A stretch of DNA of 5,740 nucleotides from Bacillota bacterium (GCA_023395775.1 JAEWYA010000168.1:1-5740), one strand, 5' to 3'. Shown: positions 1 to 5,727, counted from the stretch's first letter. The notes: generated by a model not told the origin, from the sequence alone. Made by a program: numbers and translations.

Positions 1-284
1 GGGCTCTGCTCCGCCGCGTTCTGCGCATCCAGCCAGTCCGGCACGAACAGAATCAGCTTGCGCTCCGCGCCCTCGTAGCCCCCCAGGGTCACATAATCCG
101 TCCCGCCGACCCCCGCCAGACGCAAAAGCATCTCGGCGGAAGATAGTTCCTGGGGCGAGAGGAAATCCGTGGCGGCGGGGATATTGCGGCTTTGGGCCTG
201 CTCAAGCCTGTCCAGAACCCGGGCCAGGGTCAGCCGCTCCTCGCCGCTCTTTGCCGCCTTGTCCAGCAGCGTTGTTTTATCCAT
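1..284 (-). CDS. ylmH: YlmH-like S4-domain RNA-binding protein, N-terminal 94 residues (cut by window edge)
   Basis: Reading leftward from the ATG at 284 gives an open frame to the window edge. Recognisable YlmH-family landmarks are TDF at residues 39-41 (in TDFLSPQE) and GGYEGAERK at 68-76, followed by LILFVPDW. Family members are about 260 residues with an S4 RNA-binding domain at the C-terminus; that part lies outside the window. YlmH proteins are associated with ribosome/RNA binding (YlmH has been linked to ribosome quality control) and often sit in the cell-division neighbourhood near divIVA. The start is supported by an AGGAGT site at 291-296, seven bases upstream. That site lies inside the end of the preceding ABC transporter gene, whose stop codon overlaps this start by 8 nt, so co-transcription and translational coupling are likely. 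The S4 domain itself is inferred from the family, not seen. Confidence 0.78.
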   Translation of the reverse strand, partial: MDKTTLLDKAAKSGEERLTLARVLDRLEQAQSRNIPAATDFLSPQELSSAEMLLRLAGVGGTDYVTLGGYEGAERKLILFVPDWLDAQNAAEQS

Positions 285-2028
285 GCTGTAACTCCTGTGT
301 GCGGTAAAGCGCCGCATAGGCGCCGTTTTTCGCCAGTAGCTCCTTATGGGGTCCCTGCTCCACGATTTCGCCGTTCTCCACCACCAGAATCCGATCCGCA
401 CCATGGACGGTGGAAAGCCGGTGAGCGATGATCAGGGTGGTGCGATCCTTGGCCAGACGGTCAAAGGTAGCCTGAATCTTTGCCTCTGTCACGCTGTCCA
501 GCGCGGAGGTGGCCTCGTCCAGAATCAGCACGGGCGGGTCCTTTAGAAAAATGCGGGCGATGGAAATGCGCTGCTTCTGCCCCCCTGAGAGAAGGGCGCC
601 CCGCTCTCCCACATAAGTATCGAACCCCTCCGGCAGAGCCATAATGTCGTCATAGATCTCCGCCTCCCTGGCGGCCTTGAAAATTTCCTCCTCCGTGGCA
701 TCCGGCCGTCCGTAGCGGATATTCTCCAGGACGCTGGCGGCAAACAGGAACACCTCCTGCTGGACCACGCCCACGTTCCGCCGCAATGACCGCTGGGTGA
801 CCCGGCGCACATCCTTCCCGTCCAGCCTCACGCTGCCCTCGGATACGTCGTAAAACCGGGGAATCAGCTGGCAAAGCGTGGATTTTCCGCCGCCGGAGGG
901 ACCCACCACCGCCACGGTTTCACCGGGGCGGATGTGCAGATCAACGTCATGCAGCACCGGCAGCCCATCCCGATAGGCAAAACCCACATGGTCCAGATCG
1001 ATGCGGCCATCCACCCGAAGAAGATCCTCGGCATCGGGTGCATCCCTCAGCTCCGGCTCAATGCGCATCAGCTCCACGAACCGCCTCAGGCCCGCCGTCC
1101 CGTTGGCAAACAGCTCCATGAAGGAGGAGAGCTTCCGGATGGGGCTGACAAACGTCGTGATATACAGGCTGAAGGTGATGAGGTCGATGGCATTCATCCT
1201 CCCCTGCATGATGAGCCAGCCGCCCACGGCGATCACCGCCGCCTGCAAGATGCACAGGAAAAACTCCATGGCGGCGTTGAACCGGCCCATGGCCTTGTGA
1301 AACATCCGCTTGGAGGTCTTGAAGGTCTCGTTGGAGCGGTCGAACTTGTGCAGCTCCGCCTGCTCGTTGGCAAAGGCCTTAGCGGTCCGAATTCCAGAGA
1401 GGCCGGATTCGATGTCCGCGTTGATGGTGGCGGTTTTCCGCTTCACCGCGTCGGAGGCCTCTCCCATGGACTTTCGGCAGCTCCAGACCACGGCGAAAAA
1501 CACCGGCAGAATCAGGGCAATCACAATGGCCAGCCGCCACTGGATGGAGAACATCACCGCAAGGGAGCCGACGATGGTAACCGCGGAAATGAACAAATCC
1601 TCTGGCCCATGATGGGCCAGCTCCGTGATGTCGAAAAGGTCCGCAGTGAGTCGGCTCATCAGCTGACCTGTGCGGTTTTTATCGTAGTACCCAAAGCTCA
1701 GATCCTGCATATGGTGAAAGAGGTCCCGGCGGATATCCGCCTCCACCAGAATGCCGAACGTGTGGCCGTAATAGCAGATCACGTAGCTCAGCCCCGCCCG
1801 GAGGGTAAACGCCGCCACCACGATCGCCATGACCCCAAAAAACGCCTGCCATGCGTCTGCCGGCAGCAGCGTATACATGCACCACCGGGAGACGAACGGA
1901 AACGCCAGGTCGATCAGCGACATCACCAGCGCGCAGGTGATGTCCAAAAAGAAAAGCCGCCGATGGGGCTTGAAGTAACTGATAAAAATTTGCAGCATGG
2001 AATGCCTTTGAAACTCCTTGGTGGTCAT
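277..2028 (-). CDS. ABC exporter half-transporter: fused permease and ATPase, substrate unknown
   Basis: A 583-residue protein with the type IV (MsbA/BmrA/Sav1866-like) exporter layout. About six membrane segments lie near residues 24-46, 62-85, 145-162, 165-183, 254-275 and 280-300, followed by a nucleotide-binding domain from about 341. ATPase motifs are intact: A-loop Y352, Walker A GPSGGGKST at 376-384, Q-loop Q424, signature LSGGQ at 480-484, Walker B LILDE at 501-505 with catalytic E505, D-loop SALD at 508-511, and H-loop H536. It would homodimerise, or pair with another half-transporter, in the cytoplasmic membrane and export lipids, peptides or drugs; the sequence does not say which. 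The start at 2028 has an AGGAGA site at 2035-2040, six bases upstream. The last codons run into the ylmH-like gene with an 8-nt overlap, suggesting an operon. No second half-transporter is visible in the window, which favours a homodimer. Confidence 0.95.
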   Translation of the reverse strand: MTTKEFQRHSMLQIFISYFKPHRRLFFLDITCALVMSLIDLAFPFVSRWCMYTLLPADAWQAFFGVMAIVVAAFTLRAGLSYVICYYGHTFGILVEADIRRDLFHHMQDLSFGYYDKNRTGQLMSRLTADLFDITELAHHGPEDLFISAVTIVGSLAVMFSIQWRLAIVIALILPVFFAVVWSCRKSMGEASDAVKRKTATINADIESGLSGIRTAKAFANEQAELHKFDRSNETFKTSKRMFHKAMGRFNAAMEFFLCILQAAVIAVGGWLIMQGRMNAIDLITFSLYITTFVSPIRKLSSFMELFANGTAGLRRFVELMRIEPELRDAPDAEDLLRVDGRIDLDHVGFAYRDGLPVLHDVDLHIRPGETVAVVGPSGGGKSTLCQLIPRFYDVSEGSVRLDGKDVRRVTQRSLRRNVGVVQQEVFLFAASVLENIRYGRPDATEEEIFKAAREAEIYDDIMALPEGFDTYVGERGALLSGGQKQRISIARIFLKDPPVLILDEATSALDSVTEAKIQATFDRLAKDRTTLIIAHRLSTVHGADRILVVENGEIVEQGPHKELLAKNGAYAALYRTQELQHG

Positions 2029-2050
2029 GCTCTCTCTCCTATTTCACTCA

Positions 2051-2065
2051 GTTCCGGCCCGGAAC
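2051..2065. promoter_or_regulatory. Perfect palindrome in the ABC exporter leader
   Basis: GTTCCGG and CCGGAAC (7-bp perfect arms around one central base) lie between the predicted ABC exporter transcription start and its ribosome binding site. The symmetry could be an operator for a dimeric repressor. As RNA it could form a small hairpin only if the central bases open into a loop. No regulator gene that would bind it is visible in the window, so the role is inference. Confidence 0.4.
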
Positions 2066-2088
2066 CGCAAAATTCCGATGCAGAATTT

Positions 2089-2117
2089 ATTATAACATGG
2101 TGGTTCCCTTCGTGCAA
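2089..2117 (-). promoter_or_regulatory. Sigma-A type promoter of the ABC exporter operon (extended -10)
   Basis: On the minus strand a consensus TATAAT (2094 down to 2089) is preceded by TG one base upstream, an extended -10 element. Seventeen bases further upstream is TTGCAC (2117 down to 2112), a partial -35 match. The start would fall near 2082, giving a leader of about 54 nt before the ATG at 2028. This is the only good minus-strand promoter seen in the gap. Confidence 0.65.
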
Positions 2118-2122
2118 CAAGG

Positions 2123-2157
2123 AATCCCGAACAAATGCGCCGCATTTGTCCGGGATT
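2123..2157. repeat. Long inverted repeat / hairpin in the divergent intergenic region
   Basis: Arms AATCCCGAACAAATGCG (2123-2139) and CGCATTTGTCCGGGATT (2141-2157) surround a single central base, with 16 of 17 positions pairing. The one exception is A opposite C in plus-strand RNA but G opposite U in minus-strand RNA, so the minus-strand transcript would fold fully. It lies just upstream of the -35 of the ABC exporter promoter, so it is outside that transcript. The plus-strand side is followed by a broken T-rich run (TTTCTCCTTTT), giving only a weak terminator look. It may be a terminator-like barrier, a large operator or part of a dispersed intergenic repeat. Confidence 0.6.
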
Positions 2158-2293
2158 TCTCCTTTTGGGTATAGCCGCACACTCAGGAGACAGCCTCGCT
2201 TCCCGCGGCGTAGTCCGACCAGACTCCGCTCAGAGGCGCGGCGCCGTGAAGCTGGCCAAAACGCTTTGCACGGGTTGAACAGGATTTTACCTA
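2158..2293. other. GC-rich intergenic segment with no supportable gene
   Basis: This stretch between the hairpin and the psuK promoter has coding-like GC content but no open frame with a ribosome binding site and no protein pattern that I recognise. It contains a short palindrome, GGCGC-G-GCGCC, at 2235-2245. A minus-strand open frame crosses it (2025-2327), but that frame has no ribosome binding site and a low-complexity, arginine-rich translation. Together with the neighbouring hairpin it could be a decayed gene or a dispersed intergenic element; the window alone cannot distinguish these. Confidence 0.4.
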
Positions 2294-2321
2294 TTGACAA
2301 ATTGCTTTGAATGCGTAAAAT
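2294..2321 (+). promoter_or_regulatory. Sigma-A type promoter of psuK
   Basis: A consensus -35 TTGACA (2294-2299) and a near-consensus -10 TAAAAT (2316-2321) are separated by 16 bp. Transcription would begin near 2328, leaving a leader of roughly 38 nt before the ATG at 2366. The -10 lies inside the left arm of the 26-bp palindrome, so a bound protein would block this promoter. Confidence 0.75.
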
Positions 2322-2340
2322 AAGCATGTGATTATTTTAC
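2315..2340. promoter_or_regulatory. 26-bp near-perfect palindromic operator over the psuK -10 and start site
   Basis: Arms GTAAAATAA (2315-2323) and TTATTTTAC (2332-2340) are perfectly complementary over 9 bp. Within the 8-bp spacer, CA and TG (2325-2326 and 2329-2330) also pair, so 11 of 13 half-site positions are symmetric. It covers the -10 hexamer and the predicted start, as expected for a repressor site. The best candidate ligand is a dimer of the winged-HTH domain on the product of this same gene, giving autoregulation. That assignment is inference; the symmetry and position are seen directly. Confidence 0.72.
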
Positions 2341-2365
2341 AATAAAAAGTTTAGAAGGTGACACC

Positions 2366-3457
2366 ATGACACAGCGCGAGCGCCAGCTTCTGAACTGGAT
2401 CAAGGAAAACCCCCTGATCTCCCAGCAGGAGTTGGCTGAACGGGCGGGCATTACCCGGTCCAGTGTGGCGGTACACATCTCCAACCTGATGAAAAAGGGC
2501 TGCATCGCCGGAAAGGGCTACATTGTCCGCACCGCACCCTACGCGGCGGTGGTGGGCGGCGTGAACATGGACATCGGCGGCTGGCCGGCGGAGACGCCGG
2601 TGGCCCACGACTCCAATCCCGGCCGAGTTCGCATGAGCCTGGGCGGGGTGGGGCGCAATATTGCCCATAACATGGCCCTTCTGGGGCTGGACGTGCGGCT
2701 GCTGACGGTATTTGGCGACGATCTGAACGCACAGAAGATCGCCGCAAGCTGCGCGGAGCTTGGCATCGACATCTCCCACTCCCCTTTCCTGCCGGGTGAG
2801 CACACGTCCTCCTATCTGTTCATCAACGACGAGCGGGGCGACATGTCCCTGGCCGTCAACGACATGGATATTTACAGGCGCCTGACACCTCAGTTTCTGG
2901 CCCAGAGGCAAAAGCTGCTGGACAGCGCGCAGGTGGTGGTTGCGGACACGAATCCCCCGGCGGAGACACTTCGCTATCTGGCGGACCATTGCGCGGCCCC
3001 CATTTTCTGCGACCCGGTCTCCACCGTAAAAGCGGAAAAGCTCCGGCCCATTTTGGGAAAGCTCCACACTCTGAAGCCCAACCGCATCGAGGCGGAACTG
3101 CTCTCCGGTGTGAAGATCCACGACAAAAAGAGTCTGCGTCTGGCGGCGGAAAAGCTGCTGGAAACCGGATTGCGGCGGGTGTTTATCTCCCTGGGGAGCG
3201 ACGGTGTTTTTGCTGCCGATCATGAACGGGCAATCCATCTGCCGGTGATTCCCGGAACCATGGTGAATACCACCGGCTGCGGCGACGCATTTATGGCCGC
3301 CATCATCTATGCATACCTGCGGGGTACAGACTTGGCGAACACCGCCCGGATGGGATTGGCCGCGGCGTCCATTGCCATGGAGAGCGGCGAAACCATCAAT
3401 CCGGCAATGCGGGAGGATGAGCTGCTCCGCCGTACCGAAACGGTCAAGATGCTCTGA
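2366..3457 (+). CDS. psuK: Pseudouridine kinase of the PfkB family with N-terminal winged HTH regulatory domain
   Basis: A 363-residue protein. Residues 1-55 form a winged helix-turn-helix (ENPLISQQELAERAGITR, then SSVAVHISNLMKKG and a GKGY wing). Residues from about 58 form a PfkB/ribokinase fold, with VGGVNMDI at 63-70, DSNPG at 82-86, GGVGRN at 93-98, NDMDIY at 165-170, DPVS at 216-219, TLKPNR at 235-240, and NTTGCGDAF at 301-309 with catalytic base D307 in the GCGD anion hole. The DSNPG/GGVGRN/NDM/DPVS/TLKPNR set resembles E. coli PsuK (about 313 residues), and the added HTH gives the layout of E. coli YeiI. With psuG next door, phosphorylation of pseudouridine to pseudouridine 5'-phosphate in the cytoplasm is the likely reaction. 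The start has an AGAAGGTG site at 2353-2360. The HTH probably binds the palindrome at 2315-2340 (inference). Another nucleoside or sugar as substrate is the main alternative. Confidence 0.88.
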   Translation: MTQRERQLLNWIKENPLISQQELAERAGITRSSVAVHISNLMKKGCIAGKGYIVRTAPYAAVVGGVNMDIGGWPAETPVAHDSNPGRVRMSLGGVGRNIAHNMALLGLDVRLLTVFGDDLNAQKIAASCAELGIDISHSPFLPGEHTSSYLFINDERGDMSLAVNDMDIYRRLTPQFLAQRQKLLDSAQVVVADTNPPAETLRYLADHCAAPIFCDPVSTVKAEKLRPILGKLHTLKPNRIEAELLSGVKIHDKKSLRLAAEKLLETGLRRVFISLGSDGVFAADHERAIHLPVIPGTMVNTTGCGDAFMAAIIYAYLRGTDLANTARMGLAAASIAMESGETINPAMREDELLRRTETVKML

Positions 3458-3492
3458 TGCCCCTTTTATGGTCGGCCGTTCCTTACCCTGTT

Positions 3493-3505
3493 TAACAATT
3501 TGTTA
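3493..3505. promoter_or_regulatory. Small AT-rich palindrome upstream of psuG
   Basis: TAACAA and TTGTTA flank one central T in the 81-bp gap between psuK and psuG. A weak promoter could overlap it: TTAACA (3492-3497), 18 bp, TAATTA (3516-3521). The half-site differs from the psuK operator, so it is not clearly the same protein's site. It may allow separate control of psuG or may be chance in AT-rich DNA. Confidence 0.3.
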
Positions 3506-3526
3506 TGTTTAAAATTAATTATACAC

Positions 3527-3533
3527 GGAGGAA
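3527..3533 (+). promoter_or_regulatory. Ribosome binding site fixing the psuG start
   Basis: GGAGGAA ends five bases before the ATG at 3539. It favours that codon over an in-frame ATG at 3500, which would add 13 residues, has no such site and would place coding sequence over the AT-rich palindrome. Confidence 0.85.
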
Positions 3534-3538
3534 TCATT

Positions 3539-4465
3539 ATGCTGAATAAATATCTGGATGTCGCCCCCGAAGTGCGCTCCGCGCTGGATGCGGGCAAACC
3601 CGTCGTGGCGCTGGAATCCACCATCATTTCCCACGGCATGCCCTATCCCCAGAACGTGGATACGGCGCTGAACGTGGAGAAAATCATCCGGGATAACGGG
3701 GCCGTTCCCGCCACCATTGCCGTTATCAAGGGCCGCCTGAAGGCGGGCCTTTCCAGGGAGGAGATCGACTATCTGGGCAGGACCGGCCACGCCGTTCCCA
3801 AGGCCAGCCGCCGGGATCTGCCGGTTCTGGTGGCGCAGGGTCGGGACGGAGCGTGCACTGTTACCACCACCATGATCATCGCCCACCTCGCGGGCATCTC
3901 CGTCTTTGCAACCGGCGGCATCGGCGGCGTGCATCGGGGCGCCGAGACCACCATGGACATTTCCGCCGACCTGGAGGAGCTGGCCCACACCCCCGTCATG
4001 GTCATCTGCGCCGGGGCCAAGTCCATTCTGGATCTGGGGTTGACCCTGGAGTATCTGGAAACCCACGGCGTTCCCGTCATCGGCTACGGTACGGAGGAGC
4101 TTCCCGCGTTCTACACCCGAAAGTCCGGCTTCAAGGTGGATTATGAGTTGGACACTCCGGAGGAGCTGGCAAGAGCCTTCCATGTCAAGCAGGAGATGGG
4201 CCTGGGCGGCGGCATGCTGGTGACAAATCCAATCCCCGAGGAATACTCCATGGACGCGGACGTTATCAACAAGGCCATTAGCGAGGCCATTGAGGACGCG
4301 AAAAGGCAGGGCATCCACGGCAAGGAAACCACTCCCTTCCTGCTGGGGAAGATCAAGGATCTCACCGGCGGCGACTCTCTGGACAGCAACATCCAGCTGG
4401 TGTACAACAACGCGCGGCTGGCGGCAAAGACCGCAATTTCGCTGTGCGACCTTGCAAAGAACTGA
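3539..4465 (+). CDS. psuG: Pseudouridine-5'-phosphate glycosidase
   Basis: A 308-residue protein covering the full length of the PsuG/indigoidine synthase A-like family (E. coli PsuG is about 312). The enzyme reversibly cleaves pseudouridine 5'-phosphate to uracil and ribose 5-phosphate in the cytoplasm; breaking this C-C glycosidic bond is its hallmark, and it needs a divalent metal such as manganese. Landmarks are VALESTIISHGMPYPQN at 23-39 with E26, KASRRDLP at 88-95 with K88, TTTMIIAHLAGI at 109-120, FATGGIGGVHRGAE at 123-136 with H132, D144, and ICAGAKSILD at 156-165 with K161. These match, at a constant offset of five, the E. coli active-site residues I recall as Glu31, Lys93, His137, Asp149 and Lys166 (Schiff-base lysine). 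It follows psuK by 81 bp on the same strand and completes the two-step pathway. No pseudouridine transporter gene is in the window. Confidence 0.97.
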   Translation: MLNKYLDVAPEVRSALDAGKPVVALESTIISHGMPYPQNVDTALNVEKIIRDNGAVPATIAVIKGRLKAGLSREEIDYLGRTGHAVPKASRRDLPVLVAQGRDGACTVTTTMIIAHLAGISVFATGGIGGVHRGAETTMDISADLEELAHTPVMVICAGAKSILDLGLTLEYLETHGVPVIGYGTEELPAFYTRKSGFKVDYELDTPEELARAFHVKQEMGLGGGMLVTNPIPEEYSMDADVINKAISEAIEDAKRQGIHGKETTPFLLGKIKDLTGGDSLDSNIQLVYNNARLAAKTAISLCDLAKN

Positions 4466-4476
4466 ATCCTCTGATA

Positions 4477-4510
4477 AAATGAGCTGACCGGAAAACCGGC
4501 CAGCTCATTT
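4477..4510 (+). terminator. Strong hairpin between psuG and the DUF1294 gene (terminator or attenuator-like)
   Basis: Arms AAATGAGCTGACCGG (4477-4491) and CCGGCCAGCTCATTT (4496-4510) enclose an AAAA loop, with 14 of 15 positions pairing. The exception is A opposite C on the plus strand and G-U on the minus strand. It starts 11 bases after the psuG stop. The plus-strand hairpin is followed only by ATTTCAGG, with no real U tract, and the Shine-Dalgarno of the next gene begins one base later. The minus-strand version ends in TTTTATC, somewhat more terminator-like. The psuG 3' end and partial termination are the likely role. Confidence 0.6.
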
Positions 4511-4522
4511 CAGGAGGTTGTC

Positions 4523-4885
4523 ATGCAAACAAATTTCGCCATACAGCCGAAGGCCATCGGAGACGCGCTGCTGGCCTTCGTGGGTTCCCCATGGGGGCTT
4601 TTGGCCGCGTGGCTGCTGGTCATCAATTTCATCACATTTCTGGTCTTTGGCCTTGATAAGTGGAAGGCAAAACGGAAGGAGCATCACGAGTCCACCCGTC
4701 GGGTGCCGGAAAAGACACTGTTTCTGCTCAGCGCCGCAGGGGGCAGCGTGGGCGCGCTCCTCGGCATGAAGGTCTTTCACCACAAGACGCTGCACAAAAC
4801 GTTTCGCTTCGGCATTCCGGCTATTTTGCTTTTGCAGCTCATTGTCGTAGCGGGAATCTGGGTCTATTTTCACTCTGCATGGTAA
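4523..4885 (+). CDS. DUF1294 family small membrane protein
   Basis: A 120-residue protein with the DUF1294 pattern: DK at 45-46 after the first membrane segment, RVPE at 60-63, AAGGSVGALLGM at 71-82, and the HHKT...F signature at 86-94. Three hydrophobic segments (about 22-44, 66-84 and 96-117) are joined by short, basic loops, so it should sit in the cytoplasmic membrane. Function is unknown for the family. The region before the first segment is longer than in many members, whose core is about 85-100 residues. An AGGAGG at 4512-4517, five bases before the ATG, supports the start. It lies after a hairpin that separates it from psuG, so a functional link to pseudouridine use is not implied. 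A good intrinsic terminator follows. Confidence 0.92.
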   Translation: MQTNFAIQPKAIGDALLAFVGSPWGLLAAWLLVINFITFLVFGLDKWKAKRKEHHESTRRVPEKTLFLLSAAGGSVGALLGMKVFHHKTLHKTFRFGIPAILLLQLIVVAGIWVYFHSAW

Positions 4886-4957
4886 GCGGCCCGTTCCATG
4901 CCTTCTACATATGATAAAAGCACCGCCGAAGATCTTTGCAAGTCAATAAGGATGCTT

Positions 4958-4996
4958 AAAGGGCGTCATCGTCTTTTGAACGATGACGCCCTTTTT
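4958..4996 (+). terminator. Intrinsic terminator after the DUF1294 gene, between convergent genes
   Basis: Perfect 15-bp arms AAAGGGCGTCATCGT (4958-4972) and ACGATGACGCCCTTT (4980-4994) enclose a 7-base loop, and the T run continues to 4996. It lies 72 bases after the DUF1294 stop and 26 bases beyond the stop of the opposing chromate-transporter gene. On the minus strand the arm ends in TTTAAG, so it may also act, less efficiently, for that gene. Confidence 0.9.
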
Positions 4997-5020
4997 ATGG
5001 ATTACGCGGCGCGCAGACGC

Positions 5021-5608
5021 TTAAGCCCCGCCAAAGTGGAACACAACCCCAACGACGGCGGCGACTCCGATAAATACGATGGGATGCCAGCGCTTTGTCG
5101 GCTTTACCCAATTGGTGAACACCAGCAGGATACCAGCCAGAATTAGTCCACGCCAGTTGAAGAGGCCGGCCCAATTTACACCCGCCGCCGACACGGCGGC
5201 GGTATTTACCAGTGTCTCCATAATCACGCCCGCACAAGCCGCACCGATCAGCCCGGTGGACGCGGGGCGCAGCCCGTAGAACGCAGATTCCACATATTTA
5301 TTGTGCCGGAATTGCTGCAATATCGCCGCGATAATCAAAATCACAATAATGGAGGGCGTCACCTCACCCACGGTTGCGATCACCGCGCCCGGAACACCGG
5401 CCACCGTGAACCCAACATAGGTCGCCATGTTGATGCCAATTGGTCCCGGCGTGGACTCGGACACCGCCAGCATGTTCATCAGCTGCGACTGCGTATACCA
5501 GCCGGTGGACTCCCCGATGTGGGCCAGAAACGGCAGAGTCGCCATCCCGCCGCCTATGGCGAAGAGGCCGGTTTTGAAAAACTCCCAGAAAAGCTGAAGA
5601 TAAATCAT
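5021..5608 (-). CDS. Chromate transporter family protein, single-domain (short-chain CHR)
   Basis: A 195-residue, very hydrophobic protein with CHR-family landmarks: FFKTGLFAIGGGMATLPFL at 10-28, SESTPGPIGINMATYVG at 50-66, GEVTPSIIVILI at 81-92, and YGLRPASTGLIGAACAG at 111-127, followed by further membrane segments at about 152-168 and 175-191. Long-chain ChrA proteins carry two such domains; this is one domain, as in short-chain members such as those of Bacillus subtilis, which work as two different adjacent proteins. The family exports chromate, with sulfate or other anions possible; the real substrate here is unknown. The start has GAGGTG at 5617-5622, eight bases upstream. No partner gene is visible: upstream is non-coding to the window edge and downstream is the convergent terminator. 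Confidence 0.93.
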   Translation of the reverse strand: MIYLQLFWEFFKTGLFAIGGGMATLPFLAHIGESTGWYTQSQLMNMLAVSESTPGPIGINMATYVGFTVAGVPGAVIATVGEVTPSIIVILIIAAILQQFRHNKYVESAFYGLRPASTGLIGAACAGVIMETLVNTAAVSAAGVNWAGLFNWRGLILAGILLVFTNWVKPTKRWHPIVFIGVAAVVGVVFHFGGA

Positions 5609-5648
5609 GCTTTTTTCACCTCGTATTATAAAAGAGTAGTATTTATAG

Positions 5649-5664
5649 CCCCCTCTCCAGGGGG
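5649..5664. promoter_or_regulatory. G/C-run inverted repeat upstream of the chromate transporter gene
   Basis: CCCCC (5649-5653) and GGGGG (5660-5664) flank a 6-bp spacer. The repeat sits between TTTATA (5642-5647) and TATGCT (5665-5670), which could serve as -35/-10 rightward (17-bp spacing). Read on the minus strand these are a weak -35 and a -10 TATAAA leftward. Such C-run/G-run sites between promoter elements resemble operators of CsoR- or MerR-type metal/stress regulators (established for those families). The assignment here is inference; another TATAAT at 5625-5630 lies too close to the ribosome binding site to be the -10. Confidence 0.4.
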
Positions 5665-5727
5665 TATGCTACACTGCAAGGGATGCTGTGGATTGGTTTG
5701 TTTCACCTACCGCACAGACGGTTTACT

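Noticed and set aside
934..2310. Long plus-strand open frame (458 codons) opposite the ABC exporter
   Set aside because: Antisense shadow of the exporter created by GC-biased third positions; its translation is rich in His/Gln/Arg with no domain, and it has no ribosome binding site.
2025..2327. Minus-strand 100-codon frame ending in an ATGA overlap with the exporter start
   Set aside because: The overlap looks operon-like, but there is no ribosome binding site, the translation is not protein-like, and it spans both a good promoter and the long hairpin.
2351..3238. Minus-strand open frame of 295 codons opposite psuK
   Set aside because: Antisense shadow; the plus-strand frame carries complete PfkB and HTH motifs.
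3500..3538. Upstream in-frame ATG that would extend psuG by 13 residues
   Set aside because: No ribosome binding site at that ATG, whereas GGAGGAA is ideally placed for the ATG at 3539; the family's N-terminus also fits the shorter form.
3515..4318. Minus-strand open frame of 267 codons opposite psuG
   Set aside because: Antisense shadow of a full-length, motif-complete psuG.
4898..5146. Plus-strand 82-codon frame running through the terminator into the chromate-transporter gene
   Set aside because: It crosses the strong terminator hairpin and lies antisense to a clear gene.
5625..5630. Minus-strand TATAAT upstream of the chromate-transporter gene as its -10
   Set aside because: The resulting start would fall inside the ribosome binding site, and no -35 match is present at the right distance.
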